The notes beneath the pieces are model-generated. The model ran no database searches. It had not been told where the DNA came from and saw nothing but the letters and a program-made list of their open reading frames with translations. Positions 34,897-46,678 of a stretch of DNA of 64,000 nucleotides are shown piece after piece; position 1 is the first letter of the stretch; each line of letters opens with the position of its first letter. Source of the stretch: Coprinellus micaceus (lineage: Eukaryota; Basidiomycota; Agaricomycetes; Agaricales; Psathyrellaceae); the NCBI GenBank assembly GCA_951394405.1, contig OX596338.1, positions 4,402,001 through 4,466,000 on the forward strand, written 5' to 3'. The position numbers and the translations under genes were made by a program.

Positions 34897-36982
34897 ATGG
34901 GTGCTCCTCCACTTCCCAAATTTTCCCCTGCTCAACGCGAGCACATCCTAACCCTCCTCAACGACTTCACCAAATATCTCACTCAGTACAATCCAAACGT
35001 TCAGAACTACCACGCCGGCACTACAAAGTGGATTTCAACGACGTCTGCGGCTATCATGCGGCATGACCTGTTCGAGCTTGATAACCTGAGTGGCAGGGAT
35101 CCTTCGGAGGTTGAAGGGGTATGCCTTCTGTTCCAGCTTGTGTTGTCCATTCCCACCTCTAATTGCCGTCATCACGCTCAGGATATCCGCACGTTCTTCC
35201 GTAACTGGAAGAACAATACCTATAAGAAGTCGCTCCCCGGCACCATCACCATCACGTCGATGTCTGCTCCTTCTGGCGGCCCATGCCCAAGTCCCACTCC
35301 CACGTCTTCGGCTTCTCCAGGTCTTTCCGTCGCACTGAATGATGTGTTGCGTGGACTTGTCATCTTTGAGTCCGACCTTTCCGCAAAGGAACTCATGTTC
35401 CGCGAGAATCCTGGGGCCTACAAGACCGCCTACCAGGCCATAAAGGCCGAGCTCCCTCCTGACACTCCTACTGTCGTCATTGCCCAGAAAGCCAGGAAGC
35501 GTGCCTGGGACTCGGCCAATCAGGAGGAATGGGAGCAGCGAAAGCGTTCCCTAGAGCTCGACACTGCTCGGTCGGTATTTCTCTTCCGTGCATTTCAGAT
35601 GCTTGCTAACTTCCACCATTCAGAAACCAGGTGGTTTGGGCGCCGTTCCTCCGAGAGGCGATCCAGCAGAACCTTGATAGGGGAATCGTCGGTTCATCAG
35701 CCGTTGGCGTCATGTATGCGTTCAGAACGGAATCGGAAGGTTTACAATATGGGATGTAAGTCTTCTGCCCGGTTGTCTAATATTCATTTTCGTCACCTGT
35801 ATTCTGAGTCGCCATGCAGCCTCTACGCCGGACACAACGCTGCCACGAAAACTGAGATCCAACACCAACCTCCGAGCCATGAGGAGATTCTGAAACTTTG
35901 GCGCGAGCACGCCGATATCTGCGTCCCTCGTCAGTAGCATCATCATTCTTCTGTTCCTTTCCTTACTCAAATTACTCCTCTCAGACCTGAAGACGCCCGA
36001 AGTACACCAGTTCAAGCGTGATTCGCAGACCAACTTCCCCAAGCTGCCAGAGCTTGACTTGGATGTGGCGGTCGTCGGCCGGGTCACCGGAGTTCTCACG
36101 CATTATCTGGCAGCCGTTTGGGGTGCGATTCCATTTTGCCTTCTCCCATCCATCACCTCACATCTCCCCCCACGTCTAGACCATGGCTACCCAGCCGATA
36201 ACGCCATGCCCTGCCTCCCCTGGCTGAGGCTTGCGCTCGACCCAGATGCTCACTACGACACTGGTGTGTTTGAGTTCCCCTGGACCCTTGGGCAGCCCAT
36301 CCCCTGCAAGCGTTCCGACATCCTCAATCTGTATGAGGGACTGAAGCAACTCCAAGACGTTGGCACACCCTTCAAGTTCAGGTCGAAGGAAGACATCCTG
36401 GGTCGGGCGCGTGCAGCTGCGACTCGGTTGGAGGCCGACTTGGAGCAGGGTGACGAGATTGTAGAAACCCCTGAGGTATGCCCCCTATTCACCCAATCGT
36501 GTTGATTTGGCACAATTGACACCACATAGGGAGCACCCGTCAGACCGGTTGGAGGACCCGACCCCGCCGTAGAGGGAGTCGTTGACACCCCTCTCGTTGA
36601 AGAGGGTGTTACCGGGGAGTTCATCGCCAAGCCCGTAACCGAAGCCCCTGCCCTCGAAGTACCCGTAGTCGCCGAGCCCCTCCAGGAAGAACCCGCCACT
36701 GAGGAGGCGGTTTCCGAGCAACCTGCCGTCCCCAAGGCCAAGAAGGTGGGTCTCAAGCGCTCCCTTGACGAATCCACCAACGGTCAGGGCAGCGCCCGTC
36801 GAGGGAGCACTCGCATGCGGAAGGCTGTGGAGTTTGGTGTCACCCTCGTCGCCAATGGCCAGAGGTCTCCTCAGGGCCGCAAGTACGTTGATCACTCCTT
36901 CCCAGTGCGTCTGAATGCTCACATGTCCAAGGTCTTCTTGGTTCCTCTCTGTGGAGGCGGAGAACCAAGCCCCTACGCTTAG
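34897..36982 (+). CDS. KDZ-element companion protein, function unknown
   Basis: Seven-exon model: 34897-35118, 35182-35570, 35624-35755, 35820-35929, 35985-36122, 36180-36475 and 36530-36982. All phases agree; 579 residues. Introns are 53-64 bp. The donor at 35571 (GTCGGT) is weak; the others are ordinary. The N-terminal 120 residues are a predicted helical region with TTKWISTTSAAIMRH. A middle part has NQVVWAPFLREAIQQNLDRG and VMYAFRTESEG. A region with LPELDLDV and DTGVFEFPWTLG follows, and the C-terminal 150 residues are Pro/Glu-rich, then basic (KAKKVGLKRS, ARRGSTRMRK), like a nuclear signal. From memory, similar uncharacterised proteins accompany KDZ transposases in Agaricomycetes. No TET/JBP, DDE or zinc-finger signature seen. 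It may assist transposition or DNA binding; this is inference. No internal stop, unlike the transposase. Confidence 0.75.
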
Positions 36983-37069
36983 CAAGCGCGCTCGACGTCT
37001 CTAAGTTCTCGTTAATCATACACACGCTTGGTGAGCAGTGCTTTACCTGACTCAACGGCCCTCACCAAC

Positions 37070-37485
37070 CGCATTTAAACAGGTCTCCGGTGTGTATGTC
37101 CGATTCCCATCTTCTTGACGGCTTCTCCCACTGTTTATTCACTTCATTCTGTCGGGATCCCTTTCAGCCGCCCGCCACGTTTGGTGTTTAAACGCGTCGG
37201 CCACTCCCTGTTTATTCTCTGTTTAATCGAACCCTTGTAATCATTGCCCCTCTTCGAATGAATTGTTTGCTCATTCCTCAATTAAACTACTGATTAAACG
37301 AACGATGAGTACGTCTCAATTAAACAGACCCCCATTTAAACACGCTCGTTTAAACAACTACCTGATTCAATTGCCATGCAGTTTAAACGACGATGAGTAA
37401 ACGTTTAAACCCTAGGCCCACAATGCCCTCAGCCTGTTCCCGGCAAATTTAAATGATATGATTAAACAACGAGGGAGTTAAACCA
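37070..37485. repeat. KDZ right subterminal GTTTAAAC cluster
   Basis: About thirteen GTTTAAAC/ATTAAAC-like words in 415 bp, for example at 37176, 37347, 37381 and 37402. It mirrors the left cluster and probably serves as a transposase-binding array. Confidence 0.7.
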
Positions 37486-37530
37486 AAGTGCACTGTCGAA
37501 CAGAGCAATGATTAATTGAATGCCATCGGG
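37471..37530 (-). repeat. KDZ right terminal inverted repeat
   Basis: Inverted partner of 20611-20670, ending CCATCGGG at 37530, followed by CTTTTG and then the candidate target duplication AGACCAG at 37537-37543. Confidence 0.75.
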
Positions 37531-37543
37531 CTTTTGAGACCAG

Positions 37544-38289
37544 GGGGCAAACTGGGGGCGAGCTCAACACTCGAACATGCCTGGCTACTGTATGTCGATG
37601 CCGGGGACGTGGCCGTTTGGGTGAATGCTAGTACTTTTGTGCCGAACTGGTAAGTACTGATCGATGGCCCTTCTTGCAGTGGCGTCACTGGCGTGGCCAA
37701 TGCGGATGCGGGGGATCGATCCAGTGGATGATCACAACCGATCTTGGTGTGTGGCCGCATGGAAAACGTGAAAATGATGTTGGGAAGTGGGAGTACCTGA
37801 AAATTAAAGCGACATTTCCCGAGCCGTTTCACCAACACGCCGTTGAATGGGGCTACGGTAAGCTCGGAGATAGGGAACGGGGTTTGGGGGTACGAATTTC
37901 AAAAGGGATAGAAAAGGTCACGCACTGTTCATTTTGAAGCGCATATGCGCACCTTGGATCTTCGCCGTGTGGTACGGCTGTTCAAAGTCCTGCTGCCAGA
38001 CCGGCACCGCGGCACGTGCATATCCGGTGCGTACGGCTGATCGTACGATGGTACGACACACGTAAAGCGGGGGAGTAACTGCTAGACCTATACGTGAGTA
38101 CCTTCGGTCGCCTTGTATCCAGGTGCGGGAGGGGCAGCCGCGGAGGTTAGCTTGACACCGGAGCGTGGCCGGCACATGTGCTAGATGGGGCGTTGATGCT
38201 ACATGTACTCACGAATGGATGAACTCGGCATTTTGGTGTGCTGGTATGGCACGGCACAGTGGATGCGAGGCCGGGGCATGAGCACACCG
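37544..38289. other. intergenic interval
   Basis: No supported gene between the KDZ element and the minisatellite. Confidence 0.4.
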
Positions 38290-38900
38290 GCTGTCTGCAT
38301 GCATGAAAGCATGAGCGAGTACCTAGGTGGTAAGGGAGTAGCAGCAAATAGAGCTGGACCAGTGCTTGAGCGCAGCTAGCTGTCCCGTGTGCATGCATGA
38401 AGGTAGTGGGAGCTAGAGCTGGACCAGTGCATGGGCACGACCGGGCTCTTCATACATGGTATGGGAGTAGTGGTAGCGGAAGCTGGACCAGCGCATGAGT
38501 GCAAATGGCCTCTTCGTACGAGAGTACGGGAGTAGCAGTAGCGGAAGCTAGACCAGTGCATGAACACATCTGGTCTCTTCGTACACAGGTATGGGAGTAG
38601 TGGTAGCGGAAGCGGGGGCTAGACCGGCGTATGAGCACGTCTGGCCTCTTCGACGAGTCTTCGTACCACAGTGCGGCGGGCGTGCATGCGGGCGCGGATG
38701 CTAGACCAATGCCTTAGCATATCTGGTCTCCTCGTACAATAGTACGGCAAGTGCGGGTGCGGATGCGGATGCTAGACCTGTGCTTGAGCGCGTCAGGTCT
38801 CTTCGTACGATAGTACGGCAGATGCAGATGCGGGTATGGATAACGGACCAGTGCCTAAGCACGTTACTGCACGTATGGTCTAATTGTACATGGGTATGGC
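38290..38900. repeat. degenerate minisatellite, ~65-80 bp period
   Basis: About eight units marked by GCTGGACCAGTGC or GCTAGACC variants at 38352, 38416, 38481, 38546, 38618, 38701, 38771 and 38843. Each unit also carries CTCTTCGTAC and GTATGGGAGTAG words. Spacing runs from 64 to 83 bp, so units have drifted in length. Frames here are repeat artefacts. Confidence 0.75.
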
Positions 38901-39600
38901 CGATGCGAATGGTTTGGCGGTTGTGGGGAAGGGAGTAGGTGCTGGACTGATGCGGGCACGCAGCTACTACGGCACAAATGCGATGGGGTGTGGACATGGA
39001 TGTGAACTGGTGCACATCGTGGCTGTGGTCAGATTCAGTGGGTGTCGGTGACAATGCAGGATGATACGGTGAGTTTAAAGCACATGAGAAGTACAGTACG
39101 TAGCCGTGGTGCCTCTACCCTCACTCGATGCAATCCTTCCAGCTCATGCTAACTTGTCTTGACGACCTCTGCCGCCCGTTCGGAGGGTGTCATCGGTCGA
39201 TGACGTGTCGCTCTCGATCTACGGGGGTGTCCTGTTCTGTGATGTTTTAGCGTTCGAAATGCACAAGAAAATAAATTGAAACGGCGGCAGAGGCTCTTCA
39301 ACGAGCTCGAGGGCTCGGAGCGATGGCGGTCGGAAGGAGAAGAGGCAGGATGCCTCGTGGGAACGACCTGCCACCGCTTATGCATAGACGTGATCCTACC
39401 TCTGTGTTCGTACCTCACGTCGTGCTAGGCTAACCACCAAAGCCCTCCCACACACTTTGCGCCTACTGCCCGAAATGGTTAGGAGCGCCTGCCAACCCTA
39501 ACCCAAAGGTCCGCCGGCGAATCAAAATCGGCTTGTGCTTTTGACGCTCGTCCTCGTCATCATCCTCGACCCCGAATCACCTCGACATCGATGCGTTGCA
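38901..39600. other. intergenic interval
   Basis: No supported gene or repeat recognised. Confidence 0.4.
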
Positions 39601-41990
39601 TGAAGGGGAGCAGGGAACACGCCTACTCTTGCCCCCAAGGCTGAGCGCTGGCCATGCTGGCACCACCCGTACCTGGTATCACAACTTGGGCCTATGTCAA
39701 CGGGTTCTCCCATTCACCGTCTCTCCTTCCTCCCCTGCTCGACCACATTGGATGGGCAGGAGAGGGGAGATCCCCAGCTCGGGTGTATGGTTCTCAAGCG
39801 CTCTTCCTCACCAATCCAATCGGCTTCGAGTCCTATCTTGACATTCTCTGGCAACGCTGCAAAAGGAGGAGGCAGCGGATCGGAGGCGACGACACTCCCA
39901 CCCTGTTCACAATGATCTCAGGCGGCTTCGTTCCGTGTATCAGAAGGGACCACTACGTGACGCTGGGGTGCTGAGGTAGACCCGTGACCTCGTTCCAGAG
40001 TTTGTGAGTCGTCGTTCCTCTATCTATCCTTATTCTTCTTCTCTAAAACCTGATCCGTCCTCCCTCTCCCTCTCTCAATCGTTATCTGTTATTGGTATCG
40101 GCCCTGGTCCCCGGTCCTGTTTCAGTGCTTCTTTCCCTCTCTCGAGAGTTCGGTGCATCCCTGAGCGAAAAACGTGCTGACTATAATTTGAACAGCCTCG
40201 AATCCAACCGTCCCCTCTGCTTCCCATTCCACTTCCTTCCCTCCTGAACCTCTTCCTTCGAAACCTTTAATATACGGAGCCTTGTCACAGCTTTCTTGGG
40301 TTCCCCCGGACGCCGTCCTACCCCGCCTAGCTGGCCTACCCTTGATACCCCCCGCTTGGGGAGCGTTCGTGCACTCCCTGTTGGGACCTCACAACACGCC
40401 GCATTCTCCGGGCCCGGGCATGTGCGTCTCGGGTAGGGATGGAGAGGTGAATGGTGGTAAGGTTGGGGAGGATGGAGATGGTGCTGTTGTTAGAGGCAAG
40501 CCGAATGCATCGAACCTCTCCCCCTCGGATCGTTAATGGGGTCCAGGGACCGCATGATACCCTCGGTACGTCTAACCCGCCCTGTTCTTACTCAGTTGTT
40601 TCGTGTCGTTCCTCTGCCTGTTATCATTTGTTTCGCGCCGTCCAGCTTCGTTTCGTTTCGGCCCGTTCATTTTCGCCTCACTTTTGAGCCCTGCTTTCCA
40701 CTTGTTCCTTTCGTCGTGGTAGTTTCGGTTCCGGGCATTGATTCCTTTCTGGTTCTATTTGACATTTCATTCTCTCTTTTCCCGCCAATTTGGCTTTATC
40801 TCTTCCCTTGATCACACCTCGCCCCGCTTCTCTTTCTTTCCTTCCCTTGACTGAATTCCTTCCGACTTTATTTGTTCGCCCAGCTTGATGCACTCATTCA
40901 CCCTCCTCGACCATACTCCATCCAACTCTACGTTACCCGTTCAATCGGATGGGGTCGATGCACTGCGTCACCCGTCCGTGGGTTGGAGGGGGGTTGGGCT
41001 CCGGCGTTGAGGCTCTCGTTGGACTTCACTCAGTTGGGGCAACTTTATTAGGGTCGCTTCGATTCCCGTTTCTCAGTCCCCTTCGTGCGCCGCCCCCTCT
41101 TTCGCTCTGTATTGAGCTAGGAGTGTTCGGTTCTCGTTCGTTCGTTGATCCTGCACTTTCCCTTCCCCGTACCGTGGAGCCGTCAACCTGGTGACATGTT
41201 TTCGTTTTGGTCAACTTGACGGTGTGCTGGAAGGGCGTAGGGGCCGTTTTTGTCGATATGGGCCTGGTGTTGGCGTGAGGACTACTCGTCGGTGGGGATT
41301 CGTGTTCCCTTGTTCTTCTTCTCTCAGAACTTCCTTCCTCTTCCCCTTCAGGAGGTACGACGAATGTCTTTTTATCTCGTTCCTTCGATCCCCCATGTTT
41401 AATTTTCGTTCTTAGCATCGCTATCGTTTGTACGCCTCCCCCACATCTCCATTGTCTTCTTCGGGGTCTCATTCGATGAATTATTTGCCTACGTTGCTAC
41501 AAACTCCATTCGGCCCAACTTCACCCTTTGACCTACACCCGGCCTTATCCCCTCTTTAGCGGTTCGTTCGTTACTAGCGCACATGCCTGTGCATAGGCTG
41601 ATAAACGAACTCGGAATCGACTCCTCGACGCCTCCTGGACTCACTGATGCGGAGACATGGGCGTCACGCTGGATCTTATCTTCCCCTCGCCCCCTTCTCC
41701 TGCTCCTCCCTGGTAGGTGACTCACACGGATACCAAAAAACTGCATTCTACGGCAAAACGGCGGCTTCAACTCGGGTGGAATATCTACGACCCGCGATAC
41801 GTGGACGACTTCTCTCCGCTTGGCGAACGATTTCGAAACGGGGAAGACTAAACGACCAATGTCGAAATACATAACGGACGCCGCCCAAAACGAAGATGAC
41901 CGAACGACGACTGAAGGAAAGATCGAGAGAATAAGCGTGCAGTGGGTGAACGAGCAGCGGAAGGTCGAGCACATGTCAAGAAGCTCGCAA
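39600..41990 (+). pseudogene. decayed gene of unknown family, relic copy 2
   Basis: Related to relic copy 1. It has VNGVQGPHDTLG before a GTACGT donor near 40570, then a pyrimidine-rich interval of about 1 kb. Near 41610-41690 a frame reads LLDASWTH, a TGA, then GDMGVTLDLIFP, aligning with DLFDAGWAQRCADAGVVLGVVFP of copy 1. The in-frame TGA marks this copy as broken. An open segment at 39654-39974 has an ATG and 106 codons but no recognised domain. Confidence 0.35.
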
Positions 41991-42329
41991 ATCTAGATGG
42001 GCGCAATCGGTCGGCGGGGCTCCGTGCGGAGCCGGAGACACGAGGTGCTCGCTGTGCATGATTACCGAAGGCGATCGAAGTCGTTCGGAAGTCTTCAAGT
42101 AGAAGAACGTACTCCTGGAATTGGCCTTCGGTATTGTAATAAACGCGTGAATATATGCAATTTGGGAATATCCATATCCCCGGGGAAGCTTCCAAAGCCC
42201 TGAGCACCCGGACGTACGGAACTCCCAAATAGCTGGAAGGGTCTGCAGGTATGGAGCGTTAGGTCGCCCGCAGACGTTCAGGAGCTAACGACTTTATCCA
42301 GTTGGAACAGCGCGCCTTGGGGAGAATTC

Positions 42330-43800
42330 ATATAGAAGGCGAGTAGAAGGTCAGGGGGGCTCCGCCGAGATACGCAACCACAGCATCAGGGACTCTGAAG
42401 CACCAAAGTACAGAGTTCGCATATTCAGAGAGTGCAAGGGGATCGGCGGTTGAGTGCGTAGATTCAGAGCACTGGAGAAGCCGGTCCCAGCGTCCCTAAA
42501 TTATTCCGATGTCAGGGCGAAGGGAGTCGAGGCTGGATATATCTTAAATATTAGTTAGCCCGTGTTCCAACGGATGAATCGTCTGAGGTTCGAGGGGAGT
42601 AGAGGCGAATTTGATTCTGAGAGAGGTGTAGGTAGGCACGACTCCGAGCTCTAGCGCGGTAAAAGTCAAGCCTAAGCAGGGCAGAGACGGGTCGGGCAGA
42701 GTACAAGACAGTCAAAGTCGAGCACTGCTCAATTCTACAGCGAGCGCAGTGGCCGGTGCAGTGGAGCGAGTGGACAAGGATACACGTCGACCATGAGTTA
42801 CTTTGAGTTGGGTGCGTCCTAGGCGACTGAGGAGAAGTTGATATACCGAGACATAAGGATGTACAGTTGGAGGAGACGGATGAACGCGGTACGTGAGAGA
42901 GGAGAGTTCGAAAGTAAGGGTGGGGTGGAAGGATGGGCGTCTGGGATTGTTATTCAGGAGTCCAAGATTCAATTGACGGCGGGGGAACGAGGGAGAGGGG
43001 AACGGAGTGAACGGAAGGGACAATGCGGAGGGACGTTCTGAGTCGACGAGTACGTGGTCCACATATATATGGGAGAGGGATGAACCTGAGTGTAACGTGG
43101 ATGAAGAGAGAGAGGTGGCAAATGCGGTCTGCGGTACTCACCCGCTTTCGTGCGCAATCACAGTCACCACACTCACGCCGAGTCGCTGCATCCGAGAGAT
43201 CATGGTCGGGAATCGAGGTGAGGGAATGGATAGGAGGGGGAGAGGGGGTTCGTGCACGCATCCGTACTTCCTCCCCCACACAATTTAGAGTCAAAGAGCC
43301 CCCAGAGTCACCCAGGACTCGAGGGCCAACGCGGTGAGGAGGAAAAGAGAAACACGGGCTTCTTTCCCCGTTCCGCGCGGAGCGCCATCAGCGCTTCCCT
43401 TTGTTCTCACGCCCCCCGCTGTTTTCCAAAAGCGGAGCGGAAACCCTAACCACGGCTTTCAGGCACGCCGATCGTCATCGTCATCCTTGCCCTTTAAGCC
43501 TCGTCTCCTTACTTCTTCAACGCGGACGAGAAGAGAGCCAACCTCGAGGCTGGGAAGTGAACGAACCAAGCCGATGCCATGACTCGAAGCCACGACTCGG
43601 CTCGCCACCCCAACGAACGACAACGACCTTGACGAGCTCCCTTGTCTCCGTCGACCCAGCCTTCAGCCCAAAGGGCGAAGTTCAGTCCTCGACTATGCAG
43701 ACTCGCTCTTGAGTGCTGTTTTCACTCTCTCTCCCTCCTCCCTCAAACCCTATCTCTACGGCGGATACAGAAGGGTGGGGGAATGGAAGGGGGATACAAC
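42330..43800. repeat. segmental duplication, arm 2
   Basis: Partner of 4000-5960. The same order of shared blocks is seen, including CTGAGTCGACGAG, GGATGAAGAGAGAGAGGTGG, CATCCGAGAGATCATGGTCG and CCGTTCCGCGCGGAGCG. Confidence 0.7.
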
Positions 43801-46100
43801 TACCCTCCATGTCAGCTGGGGCCGTCCCTGGGTGCGAAGCGTTCAGATGAAGGAGTGTGCATTTGGGATCTCGTGAGTGCATTCCTTGCAGTCCTTCTGT
43901 TCGTTCTAACCTCGACACTTACAGCCCAATCCCGTGCTTTACGCCTTCTCCTTTCCCCCTCCCCTTCTCCCTTTCCTCGTCTATCCCCGCATACGTCGAA
44001 CGCCGTTCAAGCTACGAAGCTAGTTCATGGGTTCTCAGTCTTCAGTCCCGAAGTCGTCGCTCAAAGTCAGGGAGATACAAAAGAGGTGCCGACGGAAGGG
44101 AATAAGAAGTCTTGTGTGGAGTTTTCAGGGTGGGTTCCCATTCACTTTCATTTACTCTCTTCTTCCTCCATTCCGTCCCCCTTTCTTTCCCCTCAATTTA
44201 CACTCGCCGGGGAAGTGGGCGCTGGGCCTTTCCGTTCCACCTTTTGCTCCTTACCTTCTCACTCACCTTTCTTCCTTTTCCTTCGCTTCATCTACCTACT
44301 ACGACCGTCACCGTACCATGCGATCGTTTCTTTTTCTTGTCACCTTCCCCTAAACCCCTGTTCCATCTTTGGAATCTTCCTCATTTGCCTCTTGACCCCG
44401 AACGTAAAGTTTACCCCGTTCACAGACATCACCCCGCGACCACATGCCTGCCATGCGTGACCCTTGCGTACTCGCAGAAGACAAAGGAGCTCTGGTTTTG
44501 GAAGTCCCGTCCCCGAGTCGGAGAAGTACAACCCAGCGACTTCAGGAACTAGGACCTTACCCGCCGTCCAGTTATCCGCCGTCCGCGTTATTCGCCGACC
44601 GGGCCCATCCACCCGCCCACAAGGCTCGACGTCTCTCACCCCTAGCTGGCTTCCAACGCACCGTTGGTACCCTTCCCCTCTCGAGGGTTCGGCTTGTCCT
44701 TCCAACGGCGGTGGAGTGGAACCGCGGAGGACATCCCGCTGTTGGGCCCTCCGAGGGTCTACCCCAAGGCCGTTCATGATTCATGCCTCAACGGCGTCCA
44801 ACGACATCTGTAAGTTTATCTCGTTTCTTCGGTCCACCGTGAAGGCTCAAAGGATTCGGGGGTACGGCAGGTTGCTATATGGAGTCGGTGTTCGTGTGAA
44901 GGCCTCTTCGACGATACCCACCGGGGCGGGGAGGTGTGCGCGGATGCTTGGTTTTGTTGGCCTTCCCTTCCATCTCACTCCGTCTCACTACGTACCGAAC
45001 CCACGTCACCCCACGGTCCCGACACCGAGAATATATCGTCCCTTGGCCCAAGAGCGAAACCACGTCGTCCCCTAATCCCAAGACCGAACCGACGCCGGAG
45101 CTTACAACGAACGCCGAGAACGAAACGGAACGACGTCGAAAGGGGTAGTTCCAACTACTAGGAAGAGGAAACGTGTACGACCCACCATACGCGGACTGTA
45201 TGCATCGGTTCGGCGATTGTGGAGCGGGTCTTCGACGGAATCGAGGTGTTCCTGGTTTTGTCGTCCGGGCCTACGATATCGTTGGCGTGTCGAGGTCTCG
45301 TGTGGGTGGTTTGCGTACACCTACACGCTCCACGCACCAAAAGTCAAGCGGGTGTCGGAGATGTGTGACGAGACGAGGCTTTCGGGATCCTGTGCGAAGG
45401 GGGGCAGCGAGGAAGGGGTGGGGGGAGGGGGGGAGTGGATGTGGATGTGGATGTGATATGGCGCGGGGGTGGGCCTGGGGCCGTTGAGAGGAATGGAAAT
45501 GAACAGAAAGGACAGGAAAGGGAGGGTGTGGTGGAGGCGCGTGATGTGGGGGTGGATGGATATGCAGAAGGAGAGATGGTATCGAAACGCATGACGAACG
45601 ACGGACGACTTCCTACGACCCCCTCGTCCCTCGCTTCCCGTGTCGATCCGGGCTCCAGAGGCGCGGTGGAGCGACGGTGACGTTGCGAGGGGGAGGGGGA
45701 AGGGGGAGAGGAAGGGAGGACCCCGGCGAAATGAGGGAGAGGGAGGAGGCGCGTGTGGAGTGAGTGTCGGTTCTTTGTGGGGGTGGTGGGAGGGGCGTGG
45801 AGGAGAGTTAGAGCTTGGGGGAAGAGGAGAGGAAGTGAAATTGTGCTCGGTCAGCTATACCGCACCGCTACGCGGCTGGTACGTTCGTCGTCTGAAGTCT
45901 GAACGACTTCGTACTACACTAGTAGCATGTACAGTGTCTAGTTCAACTGGGCGAATTTGGTCTCAGAGTGGTTCGACCATACGGCACGGGGATCATGACT
46001 ACCGTGTGTCGTACCTTTCCAATGAAGTGAAGTGTGAATGCAAGCAGACCCAGTCCGGTGTCCCGGTGTAGGGAAGGTGAGCTTGATGTGGGACAGCATC
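43800..46100 (+). pseudogene. decayed gene of unknown family, relic copy 3
   Basis: Follows duplication arm 2 as relic copy 1 follows arm 1. At 44890-44960 a frame reads GLFDDTHRGGEVCADAWF, aligning with the DLFDAGW...CADAG block. Near 45330-45380 another frame reads VSEMCDET, aligning with FAEMYDET of copy 1. Frames change between the pieces. The interval 43900-44400 is pyrimidine-rich. No intact protein can be assembled. Confidence 0.35.
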
Positions 46101-46678
46101 GACGAAATAGGTGGAGAGCCGCGTGGGCTGGGGTGGTGGTCGTTTTCGACCCACGAATGTGTGAGTGTCGCTGTGGAGAACGCGAGATGTCTGAGTGCGA
46201 ATCTCGCGTTCCCTTCACATGACCGATATGGGTGCAGTCTTCCTTTGTCTATCCGTGATCCCCAAAACTCTGGATTTCGTATATATCGACCGTAGCGTAC
46301 CTGTACCTTTTCCTTAGGTTCTACCTCACCCCCACTTTCCCTCCTTCGGTCCAGATGTTACCTTACAATTTACTTCCTTGACGAGAGCTCTCGAGACTGG
46401 TTCTGCGACCCCCTGAACACCCCTCAGCGCCTCTTGCGCGCTTACATCGCGGTCTGGTGGAGGGAAGTCTAGGCCCTGGTCGACGACCGATGAACTCATT
46501 AAATGAGTTAGGCGCCCAAGGGCGCCTGAACTAGTGCGGGCCCGGTTATCTCAACCCGACCAGCCAGATGCCAATGACCTTCACCAAAACACAAATGGAT
46601 GAGCCCAGAGTATGAAACGGAGTCTACATTATTCAAGGAAGCCGAAGCGTTTCTACGTAAAGTGAGTGCCGGGGAAGG
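46100..46678. other. intergenic interval
   Basis: 3' flank of membrane gene B. Near 46496-46530 lie two small palindromes (ACTCATTAAATGAGT and GGCGCCCAAGGGCGCC), which could form a hairpin. No gene supported. Confidence 0.4.

Larger units (their letters stand above)
20598..37543. mobile_element. KDZ-type DNA transposon (16.9 kb, with nested insertions)
   Basis: The element is bounded by imperfect terminal inverted repeats. The block starting CCCGATGG at 20611 matches the reverse complement of the block ending at 37530 at about 48 of 60 positions. AGACCAG at 20598-20604 and 37537-37543 is a candidate 7-bp target duplication. Clusters of GTTTAAAC/GATTAAAC words fill both subterminal regions. 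Inside are a transposase gene with CxC2-like cysteine cluster and KDZ catalytic-region sequence (minus) and a seven-exon companion gene (plus), transcribed divergently. Removing the nested copia element and its duplicated target leaves about 10.7 kb. KDZ elements are known from Agaricomycetes, where some travel with TET/JBP dioxygenase genes; no such gene is seen here. Confidence 0.82.

Noticed and set aside
34897..36982. Companion gene as a TET/JBP dioxygenase
   Set aside because: KDZ elements sometimes carry TET/JBP genes, but no HxD...H iron site or other dioxygenase signature is visible here.
38290..38900. CRISPR-like array
   Set aside because: Units are long, degenerate and variably spaced without unique spacers; the context is eukaryotic.
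44464..45075. 203-codon plus-strand frame
   Set aside because: Arg/Pro/Ser-rich with no domain; the protein-like relic pieces in this region lie in other frames.
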